Positions 17,439 to 24,227 of a DNA stretch of 62,133 nucleotides are shown here, piece after piece (position 1 is the stretch's first letter; every line of letters begins with the position of its first letter). A program made the translations under genes and the position numbers. Source of the stretch: a virus. The stretch lies in the IMG/VR virus record IMGVR_UViG_3300046656_000360, positions 1 to 62,133 of that record; one strand, given 5' to 3'. A model generated the notes under the pieces. The model was not told where the DNA came from. It was given only the letters and a program-made list of their open reading frames with translations, and did not search any database.

Positions 17439-19193
17439 CTTGTCGCATTTGTCGCAGTAGTAGACGTTGCCTGGGTACCGAATCAGTTTATCGTCGTGAC
17501 CCAGGCCACATGTCTTGCAGCGTGGCTTGTCGGGGTTCTTGTTGTACGCGTTGAAGCGAGCCTTGCAGGCTCGGTGCATCGTGATCCCCTGGAAGGGCGC
17601 CTTGTGTGCGAGCAGCTTGTCGCGTTCGGGGCACCGGTCGTACTGACAGATGCGCTGCGACTGAACGACGAGATGCTCACATGCGCGATGCATCACACCT
17701 GGCGTGCGCGAGTGGATGATGACATCGGGGGTGAGACACTTCTCGTAGGCACACCGCACGCCTGGCTTGCTCGTCCTGCCGTTCTTGTGCATTCGACAGT
17801 TGAGATGAAGGCTCCACGGGTTGTTCTGGGAGAGCGGCTTGCCGGGTGTAAGACAGTGCTCGTACTGGCACGTGTACTTGCGCGCGTTGGCTAGCGGCTG
17901 GCACTTGATGTGCATCGCGCCTTCACGCTCGGAATGTATGAGCTTCTCTGGCGTTGGACAGTCGGGCCACGCGCACCGGCGCTTGTGCTGTCGCTTGGTG
18001 AGAAGAACGAGGTTGCCTTCCGCTACTTCGGGGAGCTCGTTTGGCGACCACCACTCGAACCCGCACCAGGAACAAGTACGGTTCGCGACGTGGACTGAGT
18101 TGTGACACTTCGGACAAGCCTTCTCGCCGTTGTCAGGACGCGAGTTGATCTGTCGTCCCTTGAGCGTGTATTCGACGTCTTGAAGGGGAAGACCGTGCAT
18201 GAGCGCGTTGCCGGCGTGATCGAGCACAATCGGCTGGATCGGGCCTGGTCGCGTGATTCGGCCGACGATTTGGAACCACAAGCCGGCACTGAGGGTCGGG
18301 CGCGCGACGATCGCAGCTCTGGCCGTGGGACAATCCCACCCCTCAGTGAGCAGCTGACAGTTCACGAGCACGTCGAGTTCTTGGTTCGCGAACATCTCGA
18401 GGGCTTGGACGCGCGACTCGAGGGGCATCTTCCCGTAAACGGTCGCAGCACGCACGCCCTGGTGCCTGAAAGCGGTCGTCATGTGCTCGCAGTGCGCGAT
18501 ATTCACGCCGTAGACCACGGTGGGGAGATTATGAGCGTATTTGAGGTAGTGTTCGACGACGGATCCGACCAATTCGGGCAAATCGGTGACTCTCGCGAGA
18601 CTAGCCATGTCGAAATCATGATCGCGACGACGCAGACCGAGCAGTTTTGGTCGTTGATCTCTCGGGACCGTGTAAATCTTGGGGTTTGAGAGCCATCCCG
18701 CCTGAATGAGCTGACTCGGCGGCGCAGACGGCACGATTTCTTCGAAGAGATCGTCGAGAGGCAGACCATCGCAGCGAAAGGGCGTGGCTGTCAGGCCGTA
18801 GATGATGGCTTTCGGGTACTTTTTGAGCAGTTCCTTATAGCTCTCAGCTGGCGCGTGGTGGGCTTCGTCAACGACGATCAGATCCGCGGGTGGGCTTTCA
18901 TTGTAGAGCGACTGAATCGTCGTGACTGTCACGCGTGGCCCGACCTCGACGCCGACGTCTTTGAGCTTGTTCGTCGCTTGCTCCACGAGCTCGAGTCGGT
19001 GGGCGATGAACAGCACGCGCTGATTGAGGGCAACAGCGGCGCGGATGGCTTGCGCTGCAATGATCGTCTTACCTGAGCCAGTCGGGCCGACTATCAGCAC
19101 ACGATTCGCGGTCGATTGGCCAATGCGAGCTAACCAATCCACCTCATAGGCCCGTAGTTTGATAGGGGTGTCAAGCAAGTGTACGCCCCCCAT
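17409..19193 (-). CDS. SF2 DEAD-box helicase with C-terminal zinc-finger array
   Basis: A 594-residue protein. The helicase core spans about residues 10-340: Walker A GPTGSGKT, motif II VVDEAHHA, motif III LTATP, motif VI QIVGRITRPG. A zinc ribbon (CPKCHNS...CSWC) follows. Four tandem units of about 45 residues then occur, each built as C-x4-C-x2-(P/R)-...-H-x3-C (CAWPDCP, CQYEHCL, CAYEKCL, CQYDRCP). A last CKTCG...YYCDKC ribbon ends the protein. The helicase probably unwinds DNA at early or replicative stages; the repeat array is not a standard helicase partner domain and may dictate DNA or RNA targeting. Confidence 0.8.
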   Translation of the reverse strand: MGGVHLLDTPIKLRAYEVDWLARIGQSTANRVLIVGPTGSGKTIIAAQAIRAAVALNQRVLFIAHRLELVEQATNKLKDVGVEVGPRVTVTTIQSLYNESPPADLIVVDEAHHAPAESYKELLKKYPKAIIYGLTATPFRCDGLPLDDLFEEIVPSAPPSQLIQAGWLSNPKIYTVPRDQRPKLLGLRRRDHDFDMASLARVTDLPELVGSVVEHYLKYAHNLPTVVYGVNIAHCEHMTTAFRHQGVRAATVYGKMPLESRVQALEMFANQELDVLVNCQLLTEGWDCPTARAAIVARPTLSAGLWFQIVGRITRPGPIQPIVLDHAGNALMHGLPLQDVEYTLKGRQINSRPDNGEKACPKCHNSVHVANRTCSWCGFEWWSPNELPEVAEGNLVLLTKRQHKRRCAWPDCPTPEKLIHSEREGAMHIKCQPLANARKYTCQYEHCLTPGKPLSQNNPWSLHLNCRMHKNGRTSKPGVRCAYEKCLTPDVIIHSRTPGVMHRACEHLVVQSQRICQYDRCPERDKLLAHKAPFQGITMHRACKARFNAYNKNPDKPRCKTCGLGHDDKLIRYPGNVYYCDKCDKLRRRRILPA

Positions 19194-19383
19194 TGTAATG
19201 CTCGCGCCAGCGCGCGTGACTCTCGCGAATCCACAGGTCGGGGTCGTGGTGCTTGCGCTCGCGTACCTGGCGCCTCCACGCGTTGTATTGAACGCGGTCT
19301 CGGCGCAACCACCTTGCCGACCTGCGAAACGTCACAGTCGCGATCGGTGTGCCTTCTTCGTGAAAGGTGACACTGACTTTCAT
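19171..19383 (-). CDS. Small basic protein upstream of the helicase
   Basis: A 70-residue protein starting MKVSVTFHEEGTPIATVTF, with many Arg/Trp residues in the second half (RRQVRERKHHDPDLW). Its end overlaps the helicase start by 23 bases, suggesting coupling. No family is recognised. Confidence 0.5.
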   Translation of the reverse strand: MKVSVTFHEEGTPIATVTFRRSARWLRRDRVQYNAWRRQVRERKHHDPDLWIRESHARWREHYNGGRTLA

Positions 19384-19497
19384 GGCGGGAGACTGTAACC
19401 GAGCTTACGTGAGCCAAACAAGGGTGTGATTGCGCGCACATAGTTCGTGCTCACTGACTTGGCCGGGGGGCTTGTGCACGCCGACCAAGACGGGCGT

Positions 19498-19538
19498 GAG
19501 ATCTGGGGCTGGGCACTCGGGCGAGATCTGGGGCTGGG
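19498..19538. repeat. Direct repeat of a 16-mer
   Basis: GAGATCTGGGGCTGGG occurs at 19498-19513 and again at 19523-19538, 25 bases apart. It may be a protein-binding repeat of the origin/promoter block. Confidence 0.7.
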
Positions 19539-19634
19539 ACTTGTACGCGCGAAATGGCGCGTAGGCGCGCGCTAGAGCCAGGGGGCGCCCAAGTGTACCC
19601 CCACCCCCCGTGCCCGCCGCGCGTGCGGGTGGCC

Positions 19635-19746
19635 GTGTAGGTGGCGCTGCGCACACTAGCGCACTGCGCGTGTAGGTTGCGCTGCGCACACCACTGCACT
19701 GCACGCATGCGCTGCGCACAGAGGAGAGGCGCTGCGCTCTCACACG
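19635..19746. repeat. Iteron-like GCGCTGCGC repeats
   Basis: The nonamer GCGCTGCGC appears at 19644, 19679, 19709 and 19729. The first two lie within a longer 22-base repeat GTGTAGGTkGCGCTGCGCAC at 19635 and 19670. Spacing is 35, 30 and 20 bases. Such spaced repeats are typical of initiator or regulator binding. Confidence 0.65.
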
Positions 19747-19968
19747 CGTTCGCGCTCGGTTTGTGGAAGAGACCGCGGTCTCGCCGAGCTCCGAGGCGCC
19801 AAGCACGCGAGACCACTACGGACGCGGCGGGCGACGCATGCTCGCCAAGCATGAGGTCAGGCCTGGTCAGGGGGGCGGCGGCCTCGGCCGAGGCGCCTCA
19901 GCGGCGGCGCTCGTGCGCAGTCGAGGCGAGCGCGGCGAGCGCTATAAGGAGGTCCAATTCCAGTATTT

Positions 19969-20013
19969 CCACAAAATACGTTGTGCGTGTAATCTTACCG
20001 TATTTGTGGATAA
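19969..20013. promoter_or_regulatory. Inverted repeat with a perfect DnaA box
   Basis: CCACAAAATACG (19969-19980) is mirrored by CGTATTTGTGG (19999-20009). The right arm runs into TGTGGATAA (20005-20013), the exact complement of the DnaA-box consensus TTATCCACA. This supports use of host DnaA at this site. Confidence 0.6.
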
Positions 20014-20270
20014 AAAGAGATCTCAATTGTGGCGCTGAGCGTCAATCGCGCTAGAGTCTACTCATGCGCAAGACGCGCAGCGGCGAAGCGGAAACGCAGC
20101 CGAGTACGCAGGAAAGCGACGCGAGACATGGATGTCTCGGGCCTAGTGGCCGCTGCTCTGTGAAAACTGAATAGCCTCGGCGAAACCGCTACGACGGTGC
20201 TGGGGTAGACACGAAGGCTAGGTTGAGTGCGCAGTGACAGTGCGCATTCCCTAGAAAGAGGACACAACCC

Positions 20271-20340
20271 CACGCCCACACCTGACTATCTCACACTGTG
20301 AGAGTCGGGGTGGGCTTAGGGCGTTGAGAGGGTAGTATAA
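20271..20340 (+). promoter_or_regulatory. Structured leader, family II copy 1
   Basis: It folds around CTCACACTGTGAG with GACT/AGTC and CCCAC/GTGGG pairing, and ends CTTAGGGCGTTGAGAGGGTAG before the ATG at 20341. A related leader with the same CTTAGGG..GGGTAG end lies at 22096. ACGCCC near 20273 could also pair with GGGCGT, giving a pseudoknot or alternative fold. Confidence 0.55.
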
Positions 20341-20517
20341 ATGCGCACAGCTGAATGGCTCGAAGTGTTGACACGCCGCCATGAATGGCACGCACAAGTG
20401 CGAGACTCGAAACTCGCACAAGACGACCTATCGGGCGCGGATCTTTGGCATTGGCGCTGCACACGCCTCACGGCTGCAATCAGTTACCTGGAGTCGAGAC
20501 TGGAGCGCGCTCAATGA
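20341..20517 (+). CDS. First gene of the early small-gene operon, 58 residues
   Basis: Starts MRTAEWLEVLTRRHEW. A charged, Trp-rich helical protein with no family recognised. The stop overlaps the next start (ATGATGA). The structured leader directly upstream carries the ribosome-binding segment GAGAGGG. Confidence 0.55.
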   Translation: MRTAEWLEVLTRRHEWHAQVRDSKLAQDDLSGADLWHWRCTRLTAAISYLESRLERAQ

Positions 20518-20729
20518 TGACCGCGTTTTGGTTTCTGTTTTTTGCAGCGCTCGCGATACTCGCTGTGTGTCTGTTTCTGTATCTGCTGATACCGATAATA
20601 ATCATCGGTTGTTTGATTCTGGCGTTCAATGCGTGTGGAGGTAGTCATGGTCGGCGCGTGGTCGAAACAACGCATTCTAACAGTGTTGAGCACACGTATA
20701 ATCGTGGCGGCAATGGCGGGCAAATCTAG
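20514..20729 (+). CDS. Membrane protein, 71 residues
   Basis: Starts MMTAFWFLFFAALAILAVC. Two adjacent hydrophobic segments (residues about 4-22 and 24-38, the second rich in Ile) are followed by a Gly/Asn/His-rich polar tail. Possible inner-membrane effector such as a superinfection or holin-like factor; no motif proves this. Confidence 0.55.
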   Translation: MMTAFWFLFFAALAILAVCLFLYLLIPIIIIGCLILAFNACGGSHGRRVVETTHSNSVEHTYNRGGNGGQI

Positions 20730-20768
20730 TCCGGTCGCTGCGCGAGTTCTGAACAGAATAGAGAGAAC

Positions 20769-20948
20769 ATGACGCAACGCTGGTATTACGAGAAAGCATT
20801 TCGCCAGTCCGCAGAGTGTAACGAGACATTCTTGCACTTGGTTGAAACTGGACTGACTGCAAAAGAACTACGCGCACTAATCGCGAAACGCCCCGGACTG
20901 TGGTCGCGGTACTCAGCATGGCTCGACAAGCTACCAAGTGGTGAGTGA
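20769..20948 (+). CDS. Hypothetical helical protein, 59 residues
   Basis: Starts MTQRWYYEKAFRQSAEC. Helical and amphipathic, with a central LTAKELRALIAKRPGLW segment. No family is recognised. The first family I leader follows its stop. Confidence 0.5.
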   Translation: MTQRWYYEKAFRQSAECNETFLHLVETGLTAKELRALIAKRPGLWSRYSAWLDKLPSGE

Positions 20949-20950
20949 CT

Positions 20951-21012
20951 CTGTAGTCTGACGCTAGCGACTAGAGACAGCTCTAGGCGCTAGAGTGACA
21001 CTGACAGGGAAA
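20951..21012 (+). promoter_or_regulatory. Structured intergenic leader, family I copy 1
   Basis: An RNA hairpin with stem CTAGCG/GCGCTAG, an inner stem CTAGAG/CTCTAG closed by ACAG, and an outer pairing CTGTAGT with ACTGACAG. It ends in a purine-rich ribosome-binding stretch before the ATG at 21025. Two more copies (21190, 21425) differ by changes that mostly keep pairing. Confidence 0.7.
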
Positions 21013-21024
21013 CGAGAGACAAGT

Positions 21025-21195
21025 ATGTTTAAAACCAAGACTGTCGAAGAGGCACGCGCAATCGCTGCGCATAAAGAGTTGTTCTACGGCTGGAGTGTGT
21101 TTTCGCCTGGCTGGTTTGTTGGCACGCGTGCCGAACTAGAGAAGTGCGGCGTACACACACCAGTCCGCGGATACGAGCCACGGGATACTCTGTAG
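21025..21195 (+). CDS. Hypothetical protein, 56 residues
   Basis: Read from the ATG after the family I leader (MFKTKTVEEARAIAAHKELF). Compact alpha/beta character with WSVFSPGWFVG in the middle. An upstream in-frame ATG at 20995 lies inside the hairpin and is unlikely. The stop codon TAG forms the first bases of the next leader. Confidence 0.5.
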   Translation: MFKTKTVEEARAIAAHKELFYGWSVFSPGWFVGTRAELEKCGVHTPVRGYEPRDTL

Positions 21196-21250
21196 TCTGA
21201 CGCTAGCGCATAGGGACAGCTCTAAGCGCTAGGGTGGCACTGACAGGGAA
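21190..21250 (+). promoter_or_regulatory. Structured intergenic leader, family I copy 2
   Basis: Same fold as copy 1: CTAGCGC pairs with GCGCTAG and encloses ATAGGGACAGCTCTAA. It begins inside the stop codon of the upstream gene and ends at the ribosome-binding segment of the next gene. Confidence 0.7.
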
Positions 21251-21259
21251 GTGAGAAAC

Positions 21260-21430
21260 ATGAACAACATAAAATGCGAATTCACTTGCGATTGCTGTGA
21301 ATCGGCGACGCACACGGATGGCTCGTTTGTCTACTGTGCCAAGCACGCCAAACAACGCAGCGCGTGGAAACGATGCCGCAAACTGAAGCCTGTTGAAATT
21401 CGATACATTATCGCAAATCAAGCTCTGTAG
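21260..21430 (+). CDS. Zinc-binding protein, 56 residues
   Basis: Starts MNNIKCEFTCDCCESATH; the cluster C-x3-C-x-CC plus a later C-x2-H (YCAKHAK) suggests one treble-clef or zinc-ribbon site. A basic C-terminal half (KQRSAWKRCRKLK) would suit nucleic-acid binding. It is flanked on both sides by family I leaders. Confidence 0.5.
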   Translation: MNNIKCEFTCDCCESATHTDGSFVYCAKHAKQRSAWKRCRKLKPVEIRYIIANQAL

Positions 21431-21485
21431 TCTGACGCTAGCGCATAGGGAGAGCTCTAGGCGCTAGGGTGACACTAACAGGGAA
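21425..21485 (+). promoter_or_regulatory. Structured intergenic leader, family I copy 3
   Basis: Third copy, with stem CTAGCGC/GCGCTAG enclosing ATAGGGAGAGCTCTAG. It differs from copies 1 and 2 at scattered positions but keeps the main stem and the CTGTAG start. Confidence 0.7.
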
Positions 21486-21499
21486 AACGAGAGAGAAGT

Positions 21500-21760
21500 A
21501 TGGCACGCAAAGTAAAAAAAACAGTTCCAGCCTACGAAACCGCCGCCTTTCAAGAGCGCTATCCAGCCGCAAAAGCAGAGGCGCAACAGAAAGCCGATGC
21601 GACGGGCTACGACTTCGGTCTCGAGTATAACGAGCTATTCAAGTCGTTTTCGGTGCGCATGTTGCCTAACCGTGAGAATCGGTGTGGACATGAGTTGCGC
21701 TGCGAAGTCGTGTCTTGCTCGGACATGAGCAAGTGCAAGCCAGGCCACGGACCGCGCTGA
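21500..21760 (+). CDS. Hypothetical protein, 86 residues
   Basis: Starts MARKVKKTVPAYETAAFQ. A basic N-terminus, a central helix with Ala/Gln (AKAEAQQKADATGYDF) and a C-terminal half with two Cys and two His residues (CGHELRCEVVSC) suggest a small metal-binding fold. Its TGA stop overlaps stem I of a hammerhead ribozyme. Confidence 0.5.
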   Translation: MARKVKKTVPAYETAAFQERYPAAKAEAQQKADATGYDFGLEYNELFKSFSVRMLPNRENRCGHELRCEVVSCSDMSKCKPGHGPR

Positions 21761-21811
21761 ACCACTGATGAGACCGGAAGGTCGAAATGCGCAGGAGCGC
21801 GCATATGGTTC
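21759..21811 (+). ncRNA. Type I hammerhead ribozyme 1
   Basis: Stem I GAACCA (21759-21764) pairs with TGGTTC (21806-21811). Core CTGATGA is at 21765-21771. Stem II GACC/GGTC has a GGAA loop, followed by GAAA at 21784-21787. Stem III ATGCGC/GCGCAT has loop AGGAGC, and A17 is at 21805. Every conserved core base is present, including the A15.1-U16.1 pair. Predicted cleavage after 21805 leaves a 5'-OH mRNA starting about 22 nt before the next ATG (21828). Confidence 0.9.
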
Positions 21812-21827
21812 TAACTGGAGTGTGAAT

Positions 21828-22097
21828 ATGTCGCGCAAATCGCATAAGGATGTTGAGTTTCACGTCGACACGAACAATGGCGCCAAAGTTTTCAAGCACT
21901 TCGACGCAGCGGTGACACACGCAACGCTACTTGCGATGCAAGGCAAGCCAGTCAACGTGGACACTTGCGTCTGGTCGCGCGCGGGTGCGAAGTGGCTAGC
22001 GGGTGACGACGGTGTCGAGCAATACAACGAGGATCCCGAGGCATCCGTGTTCGACCGTATCACCATCACAGCAAACCACGTCGGACGCATCGCCTAA
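21828..22097 (+). CDS. Hypothetical protein, 89 residues
   Basis: Starts MSRKSHKDVEFHVDTNNGAK, from the ATG after the hammerhead and its GGAGTG ribosome-binding site. A compact alpha/beta fold with AVTHATLLAMQGKPVNVD. Earlier in-frame starts would lie inside the ribozyme. No family is recognised. Confidence 0.55.
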   Translation: MSRKSHKDVEFHVDTNNGAKVFKHFDAAVTHATLLAMQGKPVNVDTCVWSRAGAKWLAGDDGVEQYNEDPEASVFDRITITANHVGRIA

Positions 22098-22167
22098 CAC
22101 CTAATCGCCCGTATCTAGCTCTTACTCAAGAGTTGGAACGGGCTTAGGGGCGTGAAAGGGTAGGAAT
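22096..22167 (+). promoter_or_regulatory. Structured leader, family II copy 2
   Basis: CCCGT...ACGGG encloses CTCTTACTCAAGAG, followed by CTTAGGGGCGTGAAAGGGTAGG and the ATG at 22168. It shares the CTTAGGG and GGGTAG blocks with the leader at 20271. Confidence 0.6.
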
Positions 22168-22548
22168 ATGAAGATCAGTAAGGCACGACTGCGCCGGGAA
22201 GTTGGACACATTATTGACCACTTGTCCGAGCATCCAGAGCGCGATTTCGAAGATCTGCACGCCATACTCATCGGCGCGTCCAAAATCAGCGTCAAGCTGG
22301 CGATTGCCGATGAGATCCTACACGGGCACGGAATCGAGCGGCTTGCAGAGGATCGTGGCGCCGGCAGTCACCGACTACACGCGTCATACGTGAACACAGG
22401 TGACACGTATGGCTTGACTCTGCTCTATGACCATTGCGGCGCACAGTTTCACTTCACCACGTGGGGCGATTGGTACGAACGTTGGGAGCGGCGATTGCCT
22501 AAGGCACAGCGTGAGAGCACTGCGAACTACATGACGGGCGATTACTGA
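22168..22548 (+). CDS. Hypothetical protein, 126 residues
   Basis: Starts MKISKARLRREVGHIIDHLS. A helical N-terminal half (AILIGASKISVKLAIADEIL) and a Tyr/Trp/His-rich C-terminal half (HFTTWGDWYERWERR). The stop overlaps stem I of hammerhead 2. No family is recognised. Confidence 0.55.
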   Translation: MKISKARLRREVGHIIDHLSEHPERDFEDLHAILIGASKISVKLAIADEILHGHGIERLAEDRGAGSHRLHASYVNTGDTYGLTLLYDHCGAQFHFTTWGDWYERWERRLPKAQRESTANYMTGDY

Positions 22549-22597
22549 ACCGCTGATGAGCTGGGAACAGCGAAATGCCAGGATTGGCATACGGTTC
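22547..22597 (+). ncRNA. Type I hammerhead ribozyme 2
   Basis: Stem I GAACCG (22547-22552) pairs with CGGTTC (22592-22597). Core CTGATGA is at 22553-22559. Stem II GCTG/CAGC has a GGAA loop, GAAA is at 22572-22575, and stem III ATGCC/GGCAT has loop AGGATT. A17 is at 22591. Stems I, II and III all differ in sequence from ribozyme 1 while pairing is kept, which is strong covariation evidence. Predicted cut is after 22591. Confidence 0.9.
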
Positions 22598-22613
22598 TAA
22601 CAACGGAGTGAGC

Positions 22614-22805
22614 ATGTACCACAAGATCCGATTTATTGGTGACAATCAGTACACTGCCGGCTTGGTTGTCACTGAGGCACAGGCCAAACAACCCATCACG
22701 AAACTGTCGCGACTGTTTCCGAAGTCCGAGTTTCGGAAAATGACGCGGCTCGAAGTCTCGCCAGCTTACAAGACTTGGGACGAAGCATTCGCACACCAGT
22801 TCTAG
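22614..22805 (+). CDS. Hypothetical protein, 63 residues
   Basis: Starts MYHKIRFIGDNQYTAGLVV after the GGAGTGAGC ribosome-binding site that follows ribozyme 2. Basic, alpha/beta. The upstream in-frame ATG at 22575 lies in the ribozyme core and is rejected. Confidence 0.5.
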   Translation: MYHKIRFIGDNQYTAGLVVTEAQAKQPITKLSRLFPKSEFRKMTRLEVSPAYKTWDEAFAHQF

Positions 22806-22816
22806 AGGGTTGAGCC

Positions 22817-23125
22817 ATGTCAGAAATTCAAGCACAAATCGACGCAAAGAATCAGGAAACGAGCAAGCAGGAAGTTGCCAATTTCCTCACGCGTGAGGCC
22901 GGTCCGTACACGGCATACGTGAGCTCGGACGGCAAGCGCATCACAACTTGGATGGGGGAAACGCTCGCAACCATCACCAGCACAGGCACGCCATTCAAGA
23001 CAGGCGGCTGGCTGTCGTCGACGCTGACCCCATTCCGCGCCAAGGGCATCGACGGTCGCATGTACTTTGGGCGGTTTCACGGTCCGGGTGTCTACGTAAA
23101 AATGCGGCCAGCTAAAGCGGTCTAG
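22817..23125 (+). CDS. Hypothetical protein, 102 residues
   Basis: Starts MSEIQAQIDAKNQETSKQEV. A helical N-terminus is followed by beta-rich, Gly-containing sequence (ITTWMGETLATITSTG). Spacing to the gene before is 11 nt, with GAGGGTTGAGCC as ribosome-binding region. No family is recognised. Confidence 0.5.
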   Translation: MSEIQAQIDAKNQETSKQEVANFLTREAGPYTAYVSSDGKRITTWMGETLATITSTGTPFKTGGWLSSTLTPFRAKGIDGRMYFGRFHGPGVYVKMRPAKAV

Positions 23126-23130
23126 TCGGT

Positions 23131-23169
23131 TCGCCATGGCTCTCGGGATAGTTCGAGAGCCTAGGCGAG
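23131..23169 (+). promoter_or_regulatory. Structured intergenic hairpin
   Basis: TCGCCATGGCTCTCG pairs with CGAGAGCCTAGGCGA around an 8-nt loop, with one internal mismatch. It fills the gap before the gene at 23204 and is unrelated in sequence to families I and II or the hammerheads. Confidence 0.6.
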
Positions 23170-23203
23170 ACGATTAGGTCTCACAGATATAGGAGTAAGA
23201 GTC

Positions 23204-23701
23204 ATGAAAACAACCAAGTTTCGTAGAACCACTGACGGTACCTATGTACACGCGACGTATGGACTGCACAAGATCGGTGACCAAGCCCCACACTTTTCGG
23301 TGACTTTGGACGAGTACAAACATCCGGGCGTAAGTGAGCGCGGCTGGTTGTCAGGAGGCTGTCAACATGAGCAGGTCGCGCGCTATTTCCCAGAGCTAGC
23401 ACCGTTCGTGCGCTGGCATCTCACCTCGACTGAAGGACCGATGCACTACGTCGCTAACGGGCTTTTCTGGCACGACTCGTACCATGGGCGTGCAAAATAT
23501 GGCAGGCCCGAAGATCGAGCACTCGCACCTAGCGCACTGGCCAGCACCATTGTGCTTGGCGCGCTTGAGGATGACTTCCCGATCGAGATGCTGTGGAGCA
23601 TGTCGCGTGAAGACTTGAAGGCATGGCTAGAGGCACGACTGCCGCGTCTGCTTGCCGCGTTTCAGACTGACATGGATGTTATGTCGAAACTGTCACTGTG
23701 A
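23204..23701 (+). CDS. Hypothetical protein, 165 residues
   Basis: Starts MKTTKFRRTTDGTYVHATY, preceded by TAGGAGTAAGAG. Centre contains GWLSGGCQHEQVARYFPEL and GPMHYVANGLFWHDSYH, with many His/Trp residues. A helical C-terminal half ends near WLEARLPRLLAAF. It is the largest protein of the operon, and its stop overlaps hammerhead 3. No family is recognised. Confidence 0.6.
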   Translation: MKTTKFRRTTDGTYVHATYGLHKIGDQAPHFSVTLDEYKHPGVSERGWLSGGCQHEQVARYFPELAPFVRWHLTSTEGPMHYVANGLFWHDSYHGRAKYGRPEDRALAPSALASTIVLGALEDDFPIEMLWSMSREDLKAWLEARLPRLLAAFQTDMDVMSKLSL

Positions 23702-23748
23702 GCCACTGATGAGGCCACGCAGGCCGAATGCTAGGACGGCAATGGTTC
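23700..23748 (+). ncRNA. Hammerhead ribozyme 3, core variant
   Basis: Stem I GAGCCA (23700-23705) pairs with TGGTTC (23743-23748) with one G-U. CTGATGA is at 23706-23712, and stem II GGCC/GGCC has loop ACGCA. GAA (23726-23728) is followed directly by stem III TGCT/GGCA. Compared with ribozymes 1 and 2, A15.1 and its partner U16.1 are both missing, so the closing pair is U-A and the triplet before the cut is CAA. It may be slower or inactive. Confidence 0.7.
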
Positions 23749-23767
23749 TAACTGGAGTGAGGACACA

Positions 23768-24142
23768 ATGAAGGCGATTGTAGTCAAGTATTTCGGACCG
23801 AGTGAGACTAAGGGTTCACGTCTGCGCGTGAGTGCGGAAGGTGTGCCGAGTATGACTGTCAGTTACGATCACGGCGCACACGATCCCAAGCTTGAAGCGG
23901 CGCAAGCATTCTGCGCCAAGCACGAATGGTCGGGCGCGGGACTGGTTGAGGGGGTCTTGCCGAATGGCGATGCCGTGTTCGTGTTCAACTTCCCACGCGC
24001 GAATTCACGGACCAATGCGGAAGGTCTGACATTTCAAGAATGGTTTGCTGCAACGGGGCGCAACGACACTGCGTCACCTTACGACCTTCGCGCCGCTTGG
24101 CGTGCAGGTGAGGATCCGACCGAGTATCGCGTGAGCAAGTGA
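23768..24142 (+). CDS. Hypothetical protein, 124 residues
   Basis: Starts MKAIVVKYFGPSETKGSRLR. The N-terminal half (SMTVSYDHGAHDPKLEAAQAF) resembles small phage proteins that modify or bind nucleotide-like ligands only in general character; no motif is diagnostic. The C-terminal half is acidic with FQEWFAATGRNDTASPYDL. Confidence 0.55.
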   Translation: MKAIVVKYFGPSETKGSRLRVSAEGVPSMTVSYDHGAHDPKLEAAQAFCAKHEWSGAGLVEGVLPNGDAVFVFNFPRANSRTNAEGLTFQEWFAATGRNDTASPYDLRAAWRAGEDPTEYRVSK

Positions 24143-24160
24143 ACCGTCATCCGACACTGT

Positions 24161-24195
24161 AACCCGATCTTAGCCAATGAGTCCTAGACCGGGTT
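24161..24195 (+). promoter_or_regulatory. Structured intergenic hairpin
   Basis: AACCCGATCTTAG pairs with CCTAGACCGGGTT around CCAATGAGT, with single mismatches. It occupies the gap before the gene at 24228. Confidence 0.55.
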
Positions 24196-24227
24196 CATGT
24201 GTGGCACGATAGTTTAAAGGACAGAAT

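Larger units (their letters stand above)
19384..20340. other. Large non-coding block, candidate replication origin and divergent promoter region
   Basis: No convincing gene lies in these 957 bases, which separate the leftward helicase unit from the rightward small-gene operon. The left part is GC-rich and repetitive; the right part (19960-20020) is AT-rich with an inverted repeat and a DnaA box. Further hairpins follow, for example CGAGACATGGATGTCTCG near 20117-20134. Together these fit a theta-type origin plus early promoters. Confidence 0.55.

Noticed and set aside
19700-19760. CRISPR-like repeats
   Set aside because: Repeats are short, unevenly spaced, and have no unique spacers; iteron-like use fits better.
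19405-20054. Several open frames in the non-coding block (up to 137 codons)
   Set aside because: Arg/Ala-rich, repeat-derived composition, no ribosome-binding sites and overlapping frames on both strands; explained by high GC.
24143-24227. Possible fourth hammerhead
   Set aside because: The gap has a hairpin but neither CTGANGA nor a GAAA core.
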